Assembly: GCF_016919245.1 (NCBI RefSeq)
Contig: NZ_JAFEJA010000001.1
Location: forward strand, 6,163,501-6,227,500
Length of the DNA: 64,000 nt
Direction: 5' to 3'
DNA from: Streptomyces zhihengii
GTDB lineage: Bacteria > Actinomycetota > Actinomycetes > Streptomycetales > Streptomycetaceae
Below the pieces are notes generated by a model. That model was given only the letters and a program-made list of their open reading frames with translations, ran no database searches and was not told where the DNA came from. This document shows positions 13,188-22,335 of this stretch, piece by piece (within the stretch, counting starts at the first letter, position 1; every line of letters begins with the position of its first letter). A program made the position numbers and the translations under genes.

Positions 13188-14990
13188 TCAGCGCAGCCGG
13201 AGTTCCCCGCACGCCCCGGCGTCCTCCAGTTCCAGCACGCGCACCTCGTTCGCGCCGGCGCGCAGCACCGGCCCCGGGACGAACAGCGCCGACTGCGGCC
13301 CCGCCGACCAGTAGCGGCCCACGCAGAATCCGTTCACCCAGACGAAGCCCCGCGTCCAGCCGGGCAGTTCCAGCCACGCGTCACCTGGTTCCGCCACCTC
13401 CACCACCGCGCCGAACAGACCTCTCGGGTGCGCGGCGCCCCCGTCGCCCTGGGCGCCCTCCGGGAGTGCCCGCCACGGCAGACGCTCCACCGCCGCCCGG
13501 TCGTCGAACGCGTCCAGCCGCAGTCCGCGCGCCCGCACCCCGTGCACGTACTGCCGCTCGTGCAGCACGCCCCCGCAGATCCCCTTCGGTTCACCCGTGC
13601 GCGGCCCGTAGTTGACCCGCCCCAGGGACTCCACCCACAGCTCGACCGCCGCCGGGCCCGCCACCGGCTCCGGCAGCACGGGCCGCTCCTCGTCGAGGAT
13701 CCCGGCCCGCACCCCGTCGACGTGCACCACGGCACGGTCCCGCAGGCCCCGCACCCGCAGCGGATACGGCTGCCGCGGCCCCGGCACCTCCAGGCGGTAG
13801 TGGACCAGTCCCCGGTCGACGTCCAGCTCCTCGAACGTCGGTGGAACGGGCCCCTCCCACTCCTTGCCGCCCAGCTCCCCGACCACGTCCTCCAGCGGCG
13901 TCCACCGCGCGGGCCGCGCGGCGGCCGGGGCGCCCAGGCGCACCGGCGGCGGGGGCACGTCGGGCAGCGGCCCGTCCGCGTACTCGGCGAGGACCTCGCG
14001 GAAGCGCCAGAACTTCTCCGTCGGCAGCCCCGCCTCGTCCACCGGCGCGTCGTAGTCGTACGACGTCACCGTCCCCGACAGCGCCCCGTCCTGGAGCGGG
14101 CCCGACCGGTTGGCCCCCGCCCAGCCGCCGAAGCTCGTCCCGCCGTGCGCCATGTAGACGTTCACCGACGCCCCGGCCGCCAGGATCTCGCGCAGCGCCG
14201 CCGCCGCGTCCAGCGGATCGCGGACCACCCGCTCGCTGCCCCAGTGCTCGAACCAGCCGCACCAGAACTCCATGCACATCAGCGGCCCGTCCGGCCGGTG
14301 CCGGCGCAGCGCGGCGAAGGCCTCCGCGGCCCCGGACCCGAAGTTCACCGTCGCGAGCACACCGGGCACCGAACCGCCCGTGAGCATGTGGTCCTCCGGC
14401 CCGTCGGACGTGAACAGCGGCACCGTCACCCCGCAGCGGCGCAGCAGGTCCACCACCTCGCGCAGATACTCCGCGTCGCTGCCCCAGCTCCCGTACTCGT
14501 TCTCCGCCTGCACCATGATCACGGGGCCGCCGCGCCCGATCTCGCGCGCCACGACCTGGGGGAGCAGCCGGGCGAACCAGCGTTCCACATGCCCCAGGTA
14601 CTCCGCGTCCCGGGTGCGCACCCGGCGCCCCAGCGGCCCGGTCAGCCAGTGCGGCAGACCGCCGTTCTCCCACTCGGCGCAGATGTACGGCCCCGGCCGC
14701 ACCACGGCCCACATCCCCGCCGCCCGCACCGCGTCCAGGAAGCGGCCGAGCGCGCCCTCGTCCGCCCAGCGCCCCGGCTCCGGCTCGTGCAGGTTCCACG
14801 GGACGTACGTCTCGACGCAGTTGAGGCCCATCGCCCGCAGCATCGCCAGCCGGTGCGTCCACTGGTCCTCGTGCACCCGGAAGTAGTGCAGCGCGCCCGA
14901 CAGCAGCCGGACCGGCCGCCCGTCCAGCAGGAAGTCCGTCCCGCCCACCGTGAAGTCCGCCACCGGCCCGTCCGTCTCTCTCGTGCTCAC
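13188..14990 (-). CDS. Beta-galactosidase, glycoside hydrolase family 35
   Basis: 600 aa from the GTG at 14990. The N terminus reads FLLDGRPVRLLSGALHYFRV, the usual GH35 opening; MGLNCVETYVPWNLHEPEPG, the acid/base region QAENEYG and the nucleophile region CMEFWCGWFEHWG follow, then a C-terminal beta-sandwich jelly-roll region. There is no signal peptide, so it probably hydrolyses terminal beta-galactosides of imported oligosaccharides. The adjacent divergent AraC regulator, 192 bp away, is the likely controller. The end of the gene is 186 bp from the convergent trypsin gene. Confidence 0.93.
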   Translation of the reverse strand: MSTRETDGPVADFTVGGTDFLLDGRPVRLLSGALHYFRVHEDQWTHRLAMLRAMGLNCVETYVPWNLHEPEPGRWADEGALGRFLDAVRAAGMWAVVRPGPYICAEWENGGLPHWLTGPLGRRVRTRDAEYLGHVERWFARLLPQVVAREIGRGGPVIMVQAENEYGSWGSDAEYLREVVDLLRRCGVTVPLFTSDGPEDHMLTGGSVPGVLATVNFGSGAAEAFAALRRHRPDGPLMCMEFWCGWFEHWGSERVVRDPLDAAAALREILAAGASVNVYMAHGGTSFGGWAGANRSGPLQDGALSGTVTSYDYDAPVDEAGLPTEKFWRFREVLAEYADGPLPDVPPPPVRLGAPAAARPARWTPLEDVVGELGGKEWEGPVPPTFEELDVDRGLVHYRLEVPGPRQPYPLRVRGLRDRAVVHVDGVRAGILDEERPVLPEPVAGPAAVELWVESLGRVNYGPRTGEPKGICGGVLHERQYVHGVRARGLRLDAFDDRAAVERLPWRALPEGAQGDGGAAHPRGLFGAVVEVAEPGDAWLELPGWTRGFVWVNGFCVGRYWSAGPQSALFVPGPVLRAGANEVRVLELEDAGACGELRLR

Positions 14991-15093
14991 CCGCTGAACG
15001 ATCGCCCCCTGGCGTGCGGCGCGTCCATGGACAAAGATCGCCCTGACTTGGACTCGGCACGCCACGGCCCCCGGCCGGACACACCACCCGCCG

Positions 15094-15117
15094 GGGACGG
15101 GGACGGGGACGGGGACG
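15094..15117. repeat. Hexanucleotide repeat (GGGGAC) x4 in a divergent promoter region
   Basis: Four perfect copies, then a degenerate fifth, between the GH35 gene and the AraC regulator. Changes in copy number would alter spacing in this control region. Confidence 0.8.
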
Positions 15118-15181
15118 CGGGGGACGCGACAATCGAACCGGCACCATCGCGGCGAACCGGTGCGAAAGGAGAGAAGACGCC

Positions 15182-16069
15182 ATGTATCACACCTGGATGC
15201 GGTACTTCACCCCCAGCCCGGTCCACCACCGCCTCGGCCTCGTCTGTCTCGGCGTCGGCCTCCAGCACGGCCGGCTGCCCACCGTCGGACCCCGCACCCT
15301 CGACCACCACGTCGCCGTGGTGATCAGCGCCGGCAGCGGCTGGTACCGCACCGCGGACGGACGGCGCACCAAGGTCACCGCACCCGCCGTGATCTGGCTC
15401 ACCCCCTCCGTCCCGCACCACTACGGGCCCGACGCCGAGACCGGCTGGGACGAGTGCTTCGTCGACTTCACCGGCCCCGCCACCGCCACCTACACCGAAC
15501 TCGGCTGCATCGAGGCCGACCGGCCCGTCGTCCCGCTGTCCGACGCCGCCGGGGCCCGCGCCGTCGTCGGACGCATCGCCCGCGCCGCCCGCCGCGGCAA
15601 CCCGCTGATGGAGATCGAGACCGCGGCGGCCGTCCACGAGCTCCTCGTCGCGCTGCGCCGCGCCCGCGCCGACACCGACGCCGACGGCGACCCCGTCCTC
15701 ACCGCGCTCACCCGCGACGCCTGCCGGCCGCTGTCCGTCGCCGACCACGCGGCACGCCACGGCATGACCCCCGCCGCGCTGCGCACCGCCGTGCGACGGG
15801 CCGCCGGATGCAGCCCCAAGGACTTCCTCCTCTCCATCCGGCTCGGCCGCGCCAAGGAACTCCTCGCCGGCACCGACCTGCCCGTCGCGGCCGTCGCGCG
15901 GCGCGTCGGCTACGAGGACCCGGCCTACTTCTCCCGCCTGTTCACCCGCCGTGTGGGCCTCGCGCCCATCCGCTTCAGGGAGCAGCAGGGCCGTGTCGTG
16001 CCCGGCGGCTGGAGCAACCGCGTCCCAGACCCCGAACACCCCCCGACCGTCCTCGGCCCCGCCACGTAA
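15182..16069 (+). CDS. AraC-family transcriptional regulator
   Basis: 295 aa, with AAAGGAGAG at 15165-15173 before the ATG. The N-terminal half is a cupin-type sensor domain (VISAGSGWYRTADG, APAVIWLTPSVPHHYGP), the C-terminal 100 residues hold two helix-turn-helix motifs (LSVADHAARHGMTPAALRTAV and VAAVARRVGYEDPAYFSRLF). Such regulators usually activate nearby sugar catabolic genes when their ligand is bound. Divergence from the GH35 beta-galactosidase suggests it senses a galactoside. Its TAA stop at 16067 forms part of a -10-like box of the next gene. Confidence 0.92.
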   Translation: MYHTWMRYFTPSPVHHRLGLVCLGVGLQHGRLPTVGPRTLDHHVAVVISAGSGWYRTADGRRTKVTAPAVIWLTPSVPHHYGPDAETGWDECFVDFTGPATATYTELGCIEADRPVVPLSDAAGARAVVGRIARAARRGNPLMEIETAAAVHELLVALRRARADTDADGDPVLTALTRDACRPLSVADHAARHGMTPAALRTAVRRAAGCSPKDFLLSIRLGRAKELLAGTDLPVAAVARRVGYEDPAYFSRLFTRRVGLAPIRFREQQGRVVPGGWSNRVPDPEHPPTVLGPAT

Positions 16070-16081
16070 GCTCGCTGACCA
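16067..16081 (+). promoter_or_regulatory. Leaderless -10 box (TAAGCT) of the chorismate mutase gene
   Basis: TAAGCT at 16067-16072 lies 8 nt before the ATG at 16081 and no ribosome site is present, so transcription probably begins at or next to the start codon. The box overlaps the stop codon of the AraC gene. Confidence 0.5.
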
Positions 16082-16407
16082 TGACCACCAGGGACATCGA
16101 CGAGGGCGTCCGCGCCGAACTGACCCGCCTGCGCGAGAGCATCGACAACATCGACGCCGCGGTTGTGTACATGCTCGCGGAGCGCTTCAAGTGCACCCAG
16201 CAGGTGGGCCACCTCAAGGCCGAGCACCGGCTGCCCCCGGCCGACCCCGCCCGCGAGGCACGCCAGATCGAGCGCCTGCGCCAGCTCGCCGGGAGCGCCC
16301 GGCTGGACCCCGCCTTCGCGGAGAAGCTGCTCAACTTCATCATCGCCGAGGTGATCCGCCACCACGAGACCATCGCGGAGAGCACCCCGACCACCCCCGA
16401 GGGCTGA
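16081..16407 (+). CDS. Chorismate mutase, AroQ class
   Basis: 108 aa, all helical, the length of a stand-alone AroQ domain. RLRESIDNIDAAVVYMLAERFKCTQQVGHLKA matches the first long helix with the catalytic Arg and Lys; FAEKLLNFIIAEVIRHHETI is the last helix. It converts chorismate to prephenate, the first step of phenylalanine and tyrosine synthesis, in the cytoplasm. No signal peptide. The ATG at 16081 has no ribosome site and is probably leaderless. It sits alone between the AraC regulator and pepN. Confidence 0.9.
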   Translation: MTTRDIDEGVRAELTRLRESIDNIDAAVVYMLAERFKCTQQVGHLKAEHRLPPADPAREARQIERLRQLAGSARLDPAFAEKLLNFIIAEVIRHHETIAESTPTTPEG

Positions 16408-16533
16408 GCCCCGGGGCCGCACGCCCCCGAGGGCTCCCGGGCCCCCGGCGGGCCCCGCCCGGCGCCGGGCCCGCCGCTCGTCCGCTGACCGCGCAATCCT
16501 CCCCCGTGTACCGGACAGCGCCGATCGGGCAGC

Positions 16534-19065
16534 ATGACACCCATGTCCGTACTGACGCGCGACGAAGCGCAGACCCGAGCCCAGCAGATCGACGTGCACC
16601 GCTACACGATCGAACTGGACCTGACGACCGGCGACGACACCTTCGACTCCCGCACCGTGATCCGCTTCACCGCGCGCACGGCGGGAGACACCTTCGTCGA
16701 GCTCAAGCCCGCCGAGCTGCGCTCGCTCACGCTGGACGGACAGCCCCTCGACCCCGCCGCCCTCGACGGCAACCGCTACCCCCTCACCGGCCTCACCGCG
16801 GGCGAGCACGAACTGCGCGCCGACGCGGCCATGCGCTACTCCCGCACCGGCGAGGGCATGCACCGCTTCACCGACCCGAGCGACGGCGAGACCTACGTTT
16901 ACACCCAGCTCTTCATGGAGGACGTCCAGCGCGTCTTCGTCGCCTTCGACCAGCCCGACCTCAAGGCCGTCTTCGACATGGCCGTCACCGCCCCCGGCGA
17001 CTGGACGGTCCTCGGCAACGGCATCGCCACCCCCGACGGCAGCGGCCGCTGGACCTGTGCGCCGACCCCGCCGCTCTCCACCTATCTCGTCGCCGTCGCC
17101 GCCGGACCCTGGCACTCCGTGCGGGTCCACCACGCCGGACTGCCCTTCGGCCTCCACGTCCGCCGCTCCCTCGCCGCCCACCTGGACGCCGACGCGGACG
17201 AACTCCTCGACGTCACCCGCCGCTGCTTCGACCGCTACCACGAGAAGTTCGAGGAGCCGTACCCCTTCGACTCCTACGACCAGGCCTTCGTCCCCGAGTT
17301 CAACGCCGGAGCGATGGAGAACCCCGGCCTCGTCACCTTCCGCGACGAGTTCGTCTTCCGCTCGGCCGTCACCGGCACCCAGCGGCAGACCCGCGCCATG
17401 GTCATCGCCCACGAGATGGCCCACATGTGGTTCGGCGACCTCGTCACCCTCCGCTGGTGGGACGACATCTGGCTCAACGAGTCCTTCGCCGAGTACATGG
17501 GCTACCAGACCCTCAACGAGGTCGCCGCCGCCGGGACCGCGGGCACCCCGCTCGCCGACTGGTGCACCGACACCTGGGTCGAGTTCGGCGTCTCCCGCAA
17601 GTCCTGGGGCTACGAGGCCGACCAGCGGCCCTCCACCCACCCCGTCGCGCCCGACCCCGAGGCCGTGCCCGACACCGCGTCCGCCATGCTCAACTTCGAC
17701 GGCATCTCCTACGCCAAGGGCGCCTCCGCCCTCCGGCAGCTCGTGGCCTGGATGGGGGAGAAGGACTTCCTCGCCGGCATCAACACCCACTTCGCCCGGC
17801 ACAAGTTCGCCAACGCCACCCTCGCCGACTTCATCGACTCCCTCGCCGGGGCCACCGACCGCGACGTCCACGCCTGGGCCGACCGCTGGCTGCGCACCAC
17901 CGGCGTCGACACCCTCACCCCCGCCGTCACCCAGACCGACGGCGGCTGGACCCTCGGCGTCACCCACGACGGCAGCCGGCCCCACCGCATCGGCGTCGGC
18001 GCCTACGACCGCGACCCGGTCGAGCCCGGCGCCCTCGTCCTGCGCGAACGCATCGACCTGGACGTGCCCCTGGACGCACCGGTCACCCACCCCGGCCGCC
18101 GGCCCGCGCTGGTCCTCCTCAACGACGCCGACACCACCTACGCCAAGGTGCGCCTGGACACCGAGTCCTGGGCCACCGTGCTCACCTCTCTGTCCGGCAT
18201 CCCCGACCCGCTGACCCGTGCCGTCGTCTGGAACGCCGCCCGCGACATGGTCCGCGACGGCGAACTCGCCCCCACCACCTACCTGGAGGCCGCCCGCGCG
18301 CATCTGCCGCGCGAGACCGACCTCGCCGTCGTCCAGGGCGTCCTCGCCTTCGCCGCGGGGCAGATCGCCGACTGCTACCTGCCCGCCGAGCAGCGCCCCG
18401 CCGCGCTCGCCCTCCTCACCGACACCTGCCGCGCCCTGCTGCGCCGCACCGAGGACGGCAGCGACCCCGGGCTGCGCCTCACCGCCGTCCGCCACTTCGT
18501 CGACGCGGCCACCCAGCCGCACTCCCTCCAGGAGTGGCTGAACGACGGCAACGTCCCCGGCGGCCCCGAGCTCGACCCCGAGCTGCGCTGGCGGGTCCTC
18601 ACCCGGCTCAGCGTGCTCGGCGCCGTGGGCGAGAAGGAGATCGCCGCCGAACTGGAGCGCGACCCCTCCGCTACCGGCCAGGAAGGCGCGGCCCGCTGCC
18701 GTGCCGCCCTGCCCACCGCGGAGGCCAAGGCCGCCGCCTGGTCCCGGCTCTTCGACTCCGACGACCTGTCGAACTACCTGTTCGCGGCCACCGCCCAGGG
18801 CTTCTGGCAGCCGGAGCAGGCGTCCCTGACCCGGGAGTACGTCAGCCGCTTCTACCCCGACGCCGTCGCCGTCGCCGCCCGCCGCGGGCCGGTGATCGCC
18901 GAGGCGGCGGGGCGCTTCGCCTTCCCGTCCCACGCGGTCGACCACGAGTCGCTGCGGCTGGGGCGGACCTGCCTGGAGGCGGAGGACCTCCTTCCGGCGC
19001 TGCGCCGCAAGCTCACCGACCAGCTCGACGACCTGGCGCGCGCCCTGCGGGTGCGGGGGGCCTGA
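16534..19065 (+). CDS. pepN: Aminopeptidase N, M1 family zinc peptidase
   Basis: 843 aa from the ATG at 16534; an ATG three codons later (16543) is equally good, and neither has a clear ribosome site. The exopeptidase motif GAMEN is at residues 259-263 and the zinc site HEMAH at 293-297, with the third ligand E316 (WLNESFAEYMGY), exactly 18 residues on. The C-terminal half is the helical domain of ERAP1-type aminopeptidases (starting near EKDFLAGINTHF and running to the end). It removes N-terminal residues from peptides in the cytoplasm. The gene is a single unit; chorismate mutase lies upstream. Confidence 0.95.
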   Translation: MTPMSVLTRDEAQTRAQQIDVHRYTIELDLTTGDDTFDSRTVIRFTARTAGDTFVELKPAELRSLTLDGQPLDPAALDGNRYPLTGLTAGEHELRADAAMRYSRTGEGMHRFTDPSDGETYVYTQLFMEDVQRVFVAFDQPDLKAVFDMAVTAPGDWTVLGNGIATPDGSGRWTCAPTPPLSTYLVAVAAGPWHSVRVHHAGLPFGLHVRRSLAAHLDADADELLDVTRRCFDRYHEKFEEPYPFDSYDQAFVPEFNAGAMENPGLVTFRDEFVFRSAVTGTQRQTRAMVIAHEMAHMWFGDLVTLRWWDDIWLNESFAEYMGYQTLNEVAAAGTAGTPLADWCTDTWVEFGVSRKSWGYEADQRPSTHPVAPDPEAVPDTASAMLNFDGISYAKGASALRQLVAWMGEKDFLAGINTHFARHKFANATLADFIDSLAGATDRDVHAWADRWLRTTGVDTLTPAVTQTDGGWTLGVTHDGSRPHRIGVGAYDRDPVEPGALVLRERIDLDVPLDAPVTHPGRRPALVLLNDADTTYAKVRLDTESWATVLTSLSGIPDPLTRAVVWNAARDMVRDGELAPTTYLEAARAHLPRETDLAVVQGVLAFAAGQIADCYLPAEQRPAALALLTDTCRALLRRTEDGSDPGLRLTAVRHFVDAATQPHSLQEWLNDGNVPGGPELDPELRWRVLTRLSVLGAVGEKEIAAELERDPSATGQEGAARCRAALPTAEAKAAAWSRLFDSDDLSNYLFAATAQGFWQPEQASLTREYVSRFYPDAVAVAARRGPVIAEAAGRFAFPSHAVDHESLRLGRTCLEAEDLLPALRRKLTDQLDDLARALRVRGA

Positions 19066-19473
19066 GCTCCCGCCGGGGCCGGGCCGCCGTCCCTCCGCCG
19101 GGCCGGGGGCGCGGCACGGCCCCGCGACCGTGACCTCGGGCGCCGGGCGGGCTGCGTTCGCCGGCCCGTCCGGCGTTCCGGGGCATCGCGCGGAGCGCGG
19201 TACGCGGCCACCGGGGTACCGGGGGCTCTCGCGCCCCCGGTTCCCGCCCGAGCGCGCCGCGGGCACCCCCGGCGTGCGCCCGCACATGCGGAACGCCCCC
19301 CGCGCGGGAAGCGCCCCGCCCCGTGCCGGAAACCCCCGCGCACCCCCAATACCCCTTCCGCTCCGGATCGTTGAGTCTCCCGAGGCGCAGCGCGGCACCC
19401 CCGCGCCGTGCCTGTGCGGGCGCACGCACCCCCGCGTGCCCCGGGACGACCCGCGCCGAAGGACCCAGGCCCC
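19066..19473. other. Gene-free stretch between pepN and the decarboxylase gene
   Basis: Very GC-rich. A hairpin with arms ACCGGGGGC (19218-19226) and GCCCCCGGT (19233-19241) may end pepN transcription. I looked for an iron box (TTAGGTTAGGCTAACCTAA type) because the next two genes resemble siderophore genes and found none. GAAGGA at 19458-19463 is the ribosome site of the next gene. Confidence 0.5.
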
Positions 19474-20847
19474 ATGCGTACGCCCCCGACACCGCCCCTC
19501 GCCGGTGGCACCGCCGGACCGGACGCCCTGCGGCCGCTCGTCGACATCGTGCTCGGCGCGCTCGGGGACGGCGCCGCGGCCCGCGGCGGTCCGCTCCCCG
19601 CCGGCGGCCCCGACGCCGTCGCCGCCCGGGTGCGCGACCTGCTGCGCGACCCTCTCCCCGCGCACGGCCACCCCCACGAAAGCACCCTCCGCGACCTCGT
19701 CCGCACCCTCGCCGAGGGCTCCGCCGACCCCGCGGACCCCCTCTGCGCGGCCCATCTGCACACCCCGCCCCTCGCGCTCGCCGTCGCCGCCGACCTGGCC
19801 GCCGCCGCGCTCAACCCGTCCATGGACTCCTGGGACCAGGCCCCCGCCGCCTCCGAGATCGAGCACGGCGTCACCCGGGCGCTGGCCGCCGAGGTCTACC
19901 CCGCGCGGCCCGCCCCCGACGCCCTCGTCACCACCGGCGGCACCGAGTCCAACCAGCTCGCCCTGCTGCTCGCCAGGGAACGCGCCCCCGGCGCCCCGCT
20001 GCGCGTGGTCTGCGGCCCCGACACCCACCACTCCGTGCACCGCGCCGCCTGGCTCCTGGGGCTGCCCGCCCCGGTCACCGCCCCGCTCGACGACCCGGCC
20101 GCCCTGCACCGCGTCCTCGCGTCGACGCTCGGCCCCGCCCTCGTCGTCGCCACCGCCGGCACCACCGACACCGGACGGATCGACCCCCTGAGCGCCGTCG
20201 CCGACGTCACCGCCCACCACGGCGCCGGCCTCCACGTCGACGCCGCCTACGGCGGTCCCCTGCTGTTCAGCGACACCCGGCGCCGGTTGCTCGACGGGCT
20301 CGACCGGGCCGACTCCGTCACCCTCGACCTGCACAAACTCGGCTGGCAGCCCGTCGCCGCCGGACTCCTCGCCGTCCCGAGCGCCGACCGCGCCGCCCCC
20401 CTCGCGCACACCGCCGAGTACCTCAACGCCGCCGACGACACCGACGCCGGCCTCCCCGACCTCCTCGGCCGCTCCCTGCGCACCACCCGCCGGCCGGACA
20501 TCCTCAAGATCGCCGTCACCCTCCGGGCCCTCGGGCGCGCCGGGCTCGGCGACCTCGTCGACCGCGTCTGCGCCACCGCCCAGGACCTCGCCGACCTCGT
20601 CGACAAGCACCCCCGCCTCGACCTCTACGAGCGGCCCACCCTCTCCACCGTCCTGTTCCGCCCGGCCGGCGCCACCGACGAGCGCACCGCGGACATCCGC
20701 CGCGCCCTGCTCACCGAAGGACGCGCCGTCCTCGGCCGCGCCCGCGCCGACGGGCGCGTCTGGCTCAAGGCCACCGTGCTCAACCCGCACACCACCGCCG
20801 AACGGCTCGACACCCTGATCGCCCTCGTGGAAGGCAGCACCCCCTGA
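19474..20847 (+). CDS. PLP-dependent decarboxylase, group II (DesA / diaminobutyrate decarboxylase-like)
   Basis: 457 aa. The ATG at 19474 follows GAAGGA by 10 nt. LNPSMDSWDQAPAASEIEHG, TTGGTESNQLALLLARE, VVATAGTTDTGRIDP and DAAYGGP are typical of the family; the cofactor lysine is K288 in DLHKLGWQP. Known members decarboxylate lysine (DesA, to cadaverine), diaminobutyrate or aromatic amino acids; a basic amino acid is likely here because of the next gene. It overlaps the N-hydroxylase gene by one base (TGATG), so the two are a translationally coupled pair. The rest of a desferrioxamine cluster (acyltransferase desC, synthetase desD) is not here. Confidence 0.88.
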   Translation: MRTPPTPPLAGGTAGPDALRPLVDIVLGALGDGAAARGGPLPAGGPDAVAARVRDLLRDPLPAHGHPHESTLRDLVRTLAEGSADPADPLCAAHLHTPPLALAVAADLAAAALNPSMDSWDQAPAASEIEHGVTRALAAEVYPARPAPDALVTTGGTESNQLALLLARERAPGAPLRVVCGPDTHHSVHRAAWLLGLPAPVTAPLDDPAALHRVLASTLGPALVVATAGTTDTGRIDPLSAVADVTAHHGAGLHVDAAYGGPLLFSDTRRRLLDGLDRADSVTLDLHKLGWQPVAAGLLAVPSADRAAPLAHTAEYLNAADDTDAGLPDLLGRSLRTTRRPDILKIAVTLRALGRAGLGDLVDRVCATAQDLADLVDKHPRLDLYERPTLSTVLFRPAGATDERTADIRRALLTEGRAVLGRARADGRVWLKATVLNPHTTAERLDTLIALVEGSTP

Positions 20848-22286
20848 TGAACGCCCCGCCCGCCACGCCCGCACCCGAGCCCGCCCCGGCGGGTGCCGAC
20901 ACCGTCCGCCCCCATGACCTCGTGGGCATCGGCATCGGCCCGTTCAACCTCTCCCTCGCCGCCCTCGCCGACGGCGTGCCCGGCGGCCTCGCCACCGCCT
21001 TCTACGAGCAGCGGCCCGCCTTCCGCTGGCACCCCGGGCTGCTCATCGAGGGCGCCACCCTCCAGGTGCCCTTCCTCGCCGACCTCGTCACCCTGGCCGA
21101 CCCGTCCAGCCCCTGGTCGTTCCTCAGCTACCTCCGCTCACGCGAGCGGCTGTTCCCCTTCTACTTCGCCGAGACCTTCCACATCCAGCGCGCCGAGTAC
21201 GACGCCTACTGCCGCTGGGCCGCCGACCGCATCCCCGGACTCCACTTCGGCCACCAGGTCGACGCCGTCCGCTGGAGCCCCGAACGCGACCTCTTCGAAG
21301 TCGACTACACCCAGCTCGACCCGACCGGCGAGGCCGAGGCGCTCGGCCGCGCCTACACCCGCAGCATCGCCCTCGGCGTTGGCACCGAACCGTTCGTGCC
21401 CGAGCCGCTGCGGCCGCTCGCCGAGGCCCCCGGCGTGCCCGTCATCCACTCCGCCGACTACCTCGACCACCGCGACACCCTCGCCGCCGCCGGCCATGTC
21501 ACCGTCATCGGCTCCGGCCAGTCCGGCGCCGAGATCTTCCTGGACCTGCTCAGGACCAGGCCCTCGGGCGCCGAACGCCTCCACTGGCTCGCCCGCACCG
21601 AGTCGTTCGCGCCCATGGAGTACTCCAAGCTCGGCCTCGAACACTTCACCCCCGACTACACCCGCTACTTCCACGCCCTGCCGGAACGCGTGCGCGACGA
21701 CCTCGTGCCCCGCCAGTGGCAGCTCCACAAGGGCATCGACGCCGCCACCATCGACGCCATCCACCAGGAGCTCTACCGCCGCACCCTCGGCGGCGGCTGG
21801 CCCGACGCCGTCCTCACCCCCGGTGTCACCGTCCGCACCGCCGGCCGCGTCGCCACCACCAAGGTCGAGCTCCACCTCGAACACGCCCAGCAGGGCACCC
21901 GGTCCCGGCTCACCACCGACGCCGTCGTCCTCGCCACCGGCTACCGCGAACGCCCCCTCGGCAGGCTGCTCGCCGGCATCGACCCCTACATGCGCCGCGA
22001 CAGTGCCGGCCGTCCGATCGTCGACGACCGCCACCGGCTGAAGCTCGACCCCTCGGTCACCGGGACGGTCTACGTCCAGAACGCCGAGCGCCACACCCAC
22101 GGCGTCGGCGCCCCCGACCTCGGCCTCGCCGCCTGGCGCAGCGCGTCCATCCTCAACACCCTCACCGGCAAGGAGCCCTACCCCCTGCCGCGGCGCACCG
22201 CGTTCACCAGCTTCGGCCTCGAACGGCGCGAAGCCCCCGGCATCCCCGGGCAGGGGCCCGCACTCACCCCCCTCCGGCAGCACTGA
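20847..22286 (+). CDS. L-lysine N6- / L-ornithine N5-monooxygenase (DesB-like)
   Basis: 479 aa. Flavin-dependent N-hydroxylase: FAD motif GIGIGPFNLS near residue 28, the block HPGLLIEGATLQVPFLADLV, NADPH motif VIGSGQSGAE, and ATGYRERPL near the C terminus. Such enzymes hydroxylate the side-chain amine of lysine, ornithine or a diamine such as cadaverine to make hydroxamate siderophores. Coupling to a DesA-like decarboxylase suggests production of an N-hydroxylated diamine. No acyltransferase or NIS synthetase is nearby, so the product must be completed by genes elsewhere or the pair is a remnant. A perfect terminator follows. Confidence 0.9.
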   Translation: MNAPPATPAPEPAPAGADTVRPHDLVGIGIGPFNLSLAALADGVPGGLATAFYEQRPAFRWHPGLLIEGATLQVPFLADLVTLADPSSPWSFLSYLRSRERLFPFYFAETFHIQRAEYDAYCRWAADRIPGLHFGHQVDAVRWSPERDLFEVDYTQLDPTGEAEALGRAYTRSIALGVGTEPFVPEPLRPLAEAPGVPVIHSADYLDHRDTLAAAGHVTVIGSGQSGAEIFLDLLRTRPSGAERLHWLARTESFAPMEYSKLGLEHFTPDYTRYFHALPERVRDDLVPRQWQLHKGIDAATIDAIHQELYRRTLGGGWPDAVLTPGVTVRTAGRVATTKVELHLEHAQQGTRSRLTTDAVVLATGYRERPLGRLLAGIDPYMRRDSAGRPIVDDRHRLKLDPSVTGTVYVQNAERHTHGVGAPDLGLAAWRSASILNTLTGKEPYPLPRRTAFTSFGLERREAPGIPGQGPALTPLRQH

Positions 22287-22291
22287 GACAC

Positions 22292-22328
22292 CGCGGGGCC
22301 CCGGGGGACGCACCCCCGGGGCCCCGCG
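22292..22328. terminator. Bidirectional terminator between convergent genes
   Basis: 16-bp perfect arms 22292-22307 and 22313-22328 (CGCGGGGCCCCGGGGG and its complement), loop ACGCA. It serves the hydroxylase operon and the convergent nucleotidase gene. Confidence 0.8.
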
Positions 22329-22335
22329 ACACGCC

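Noticed and set aside
19066..19473. Iron box (DmdR/IdeR site) upstream of the desAB-like pair
   Set aside because: No TTAGGTTAGGCTAACC-like sequence present.
15925..20874. Minus-strand open frame of 1649 codons
   Set aside because: It is antisense to pepN, chorismate mutase and the decarboxylase gene, is rich in Gly, Val and Ala with no domain, and arises from high-GC codon bias on the other strand.
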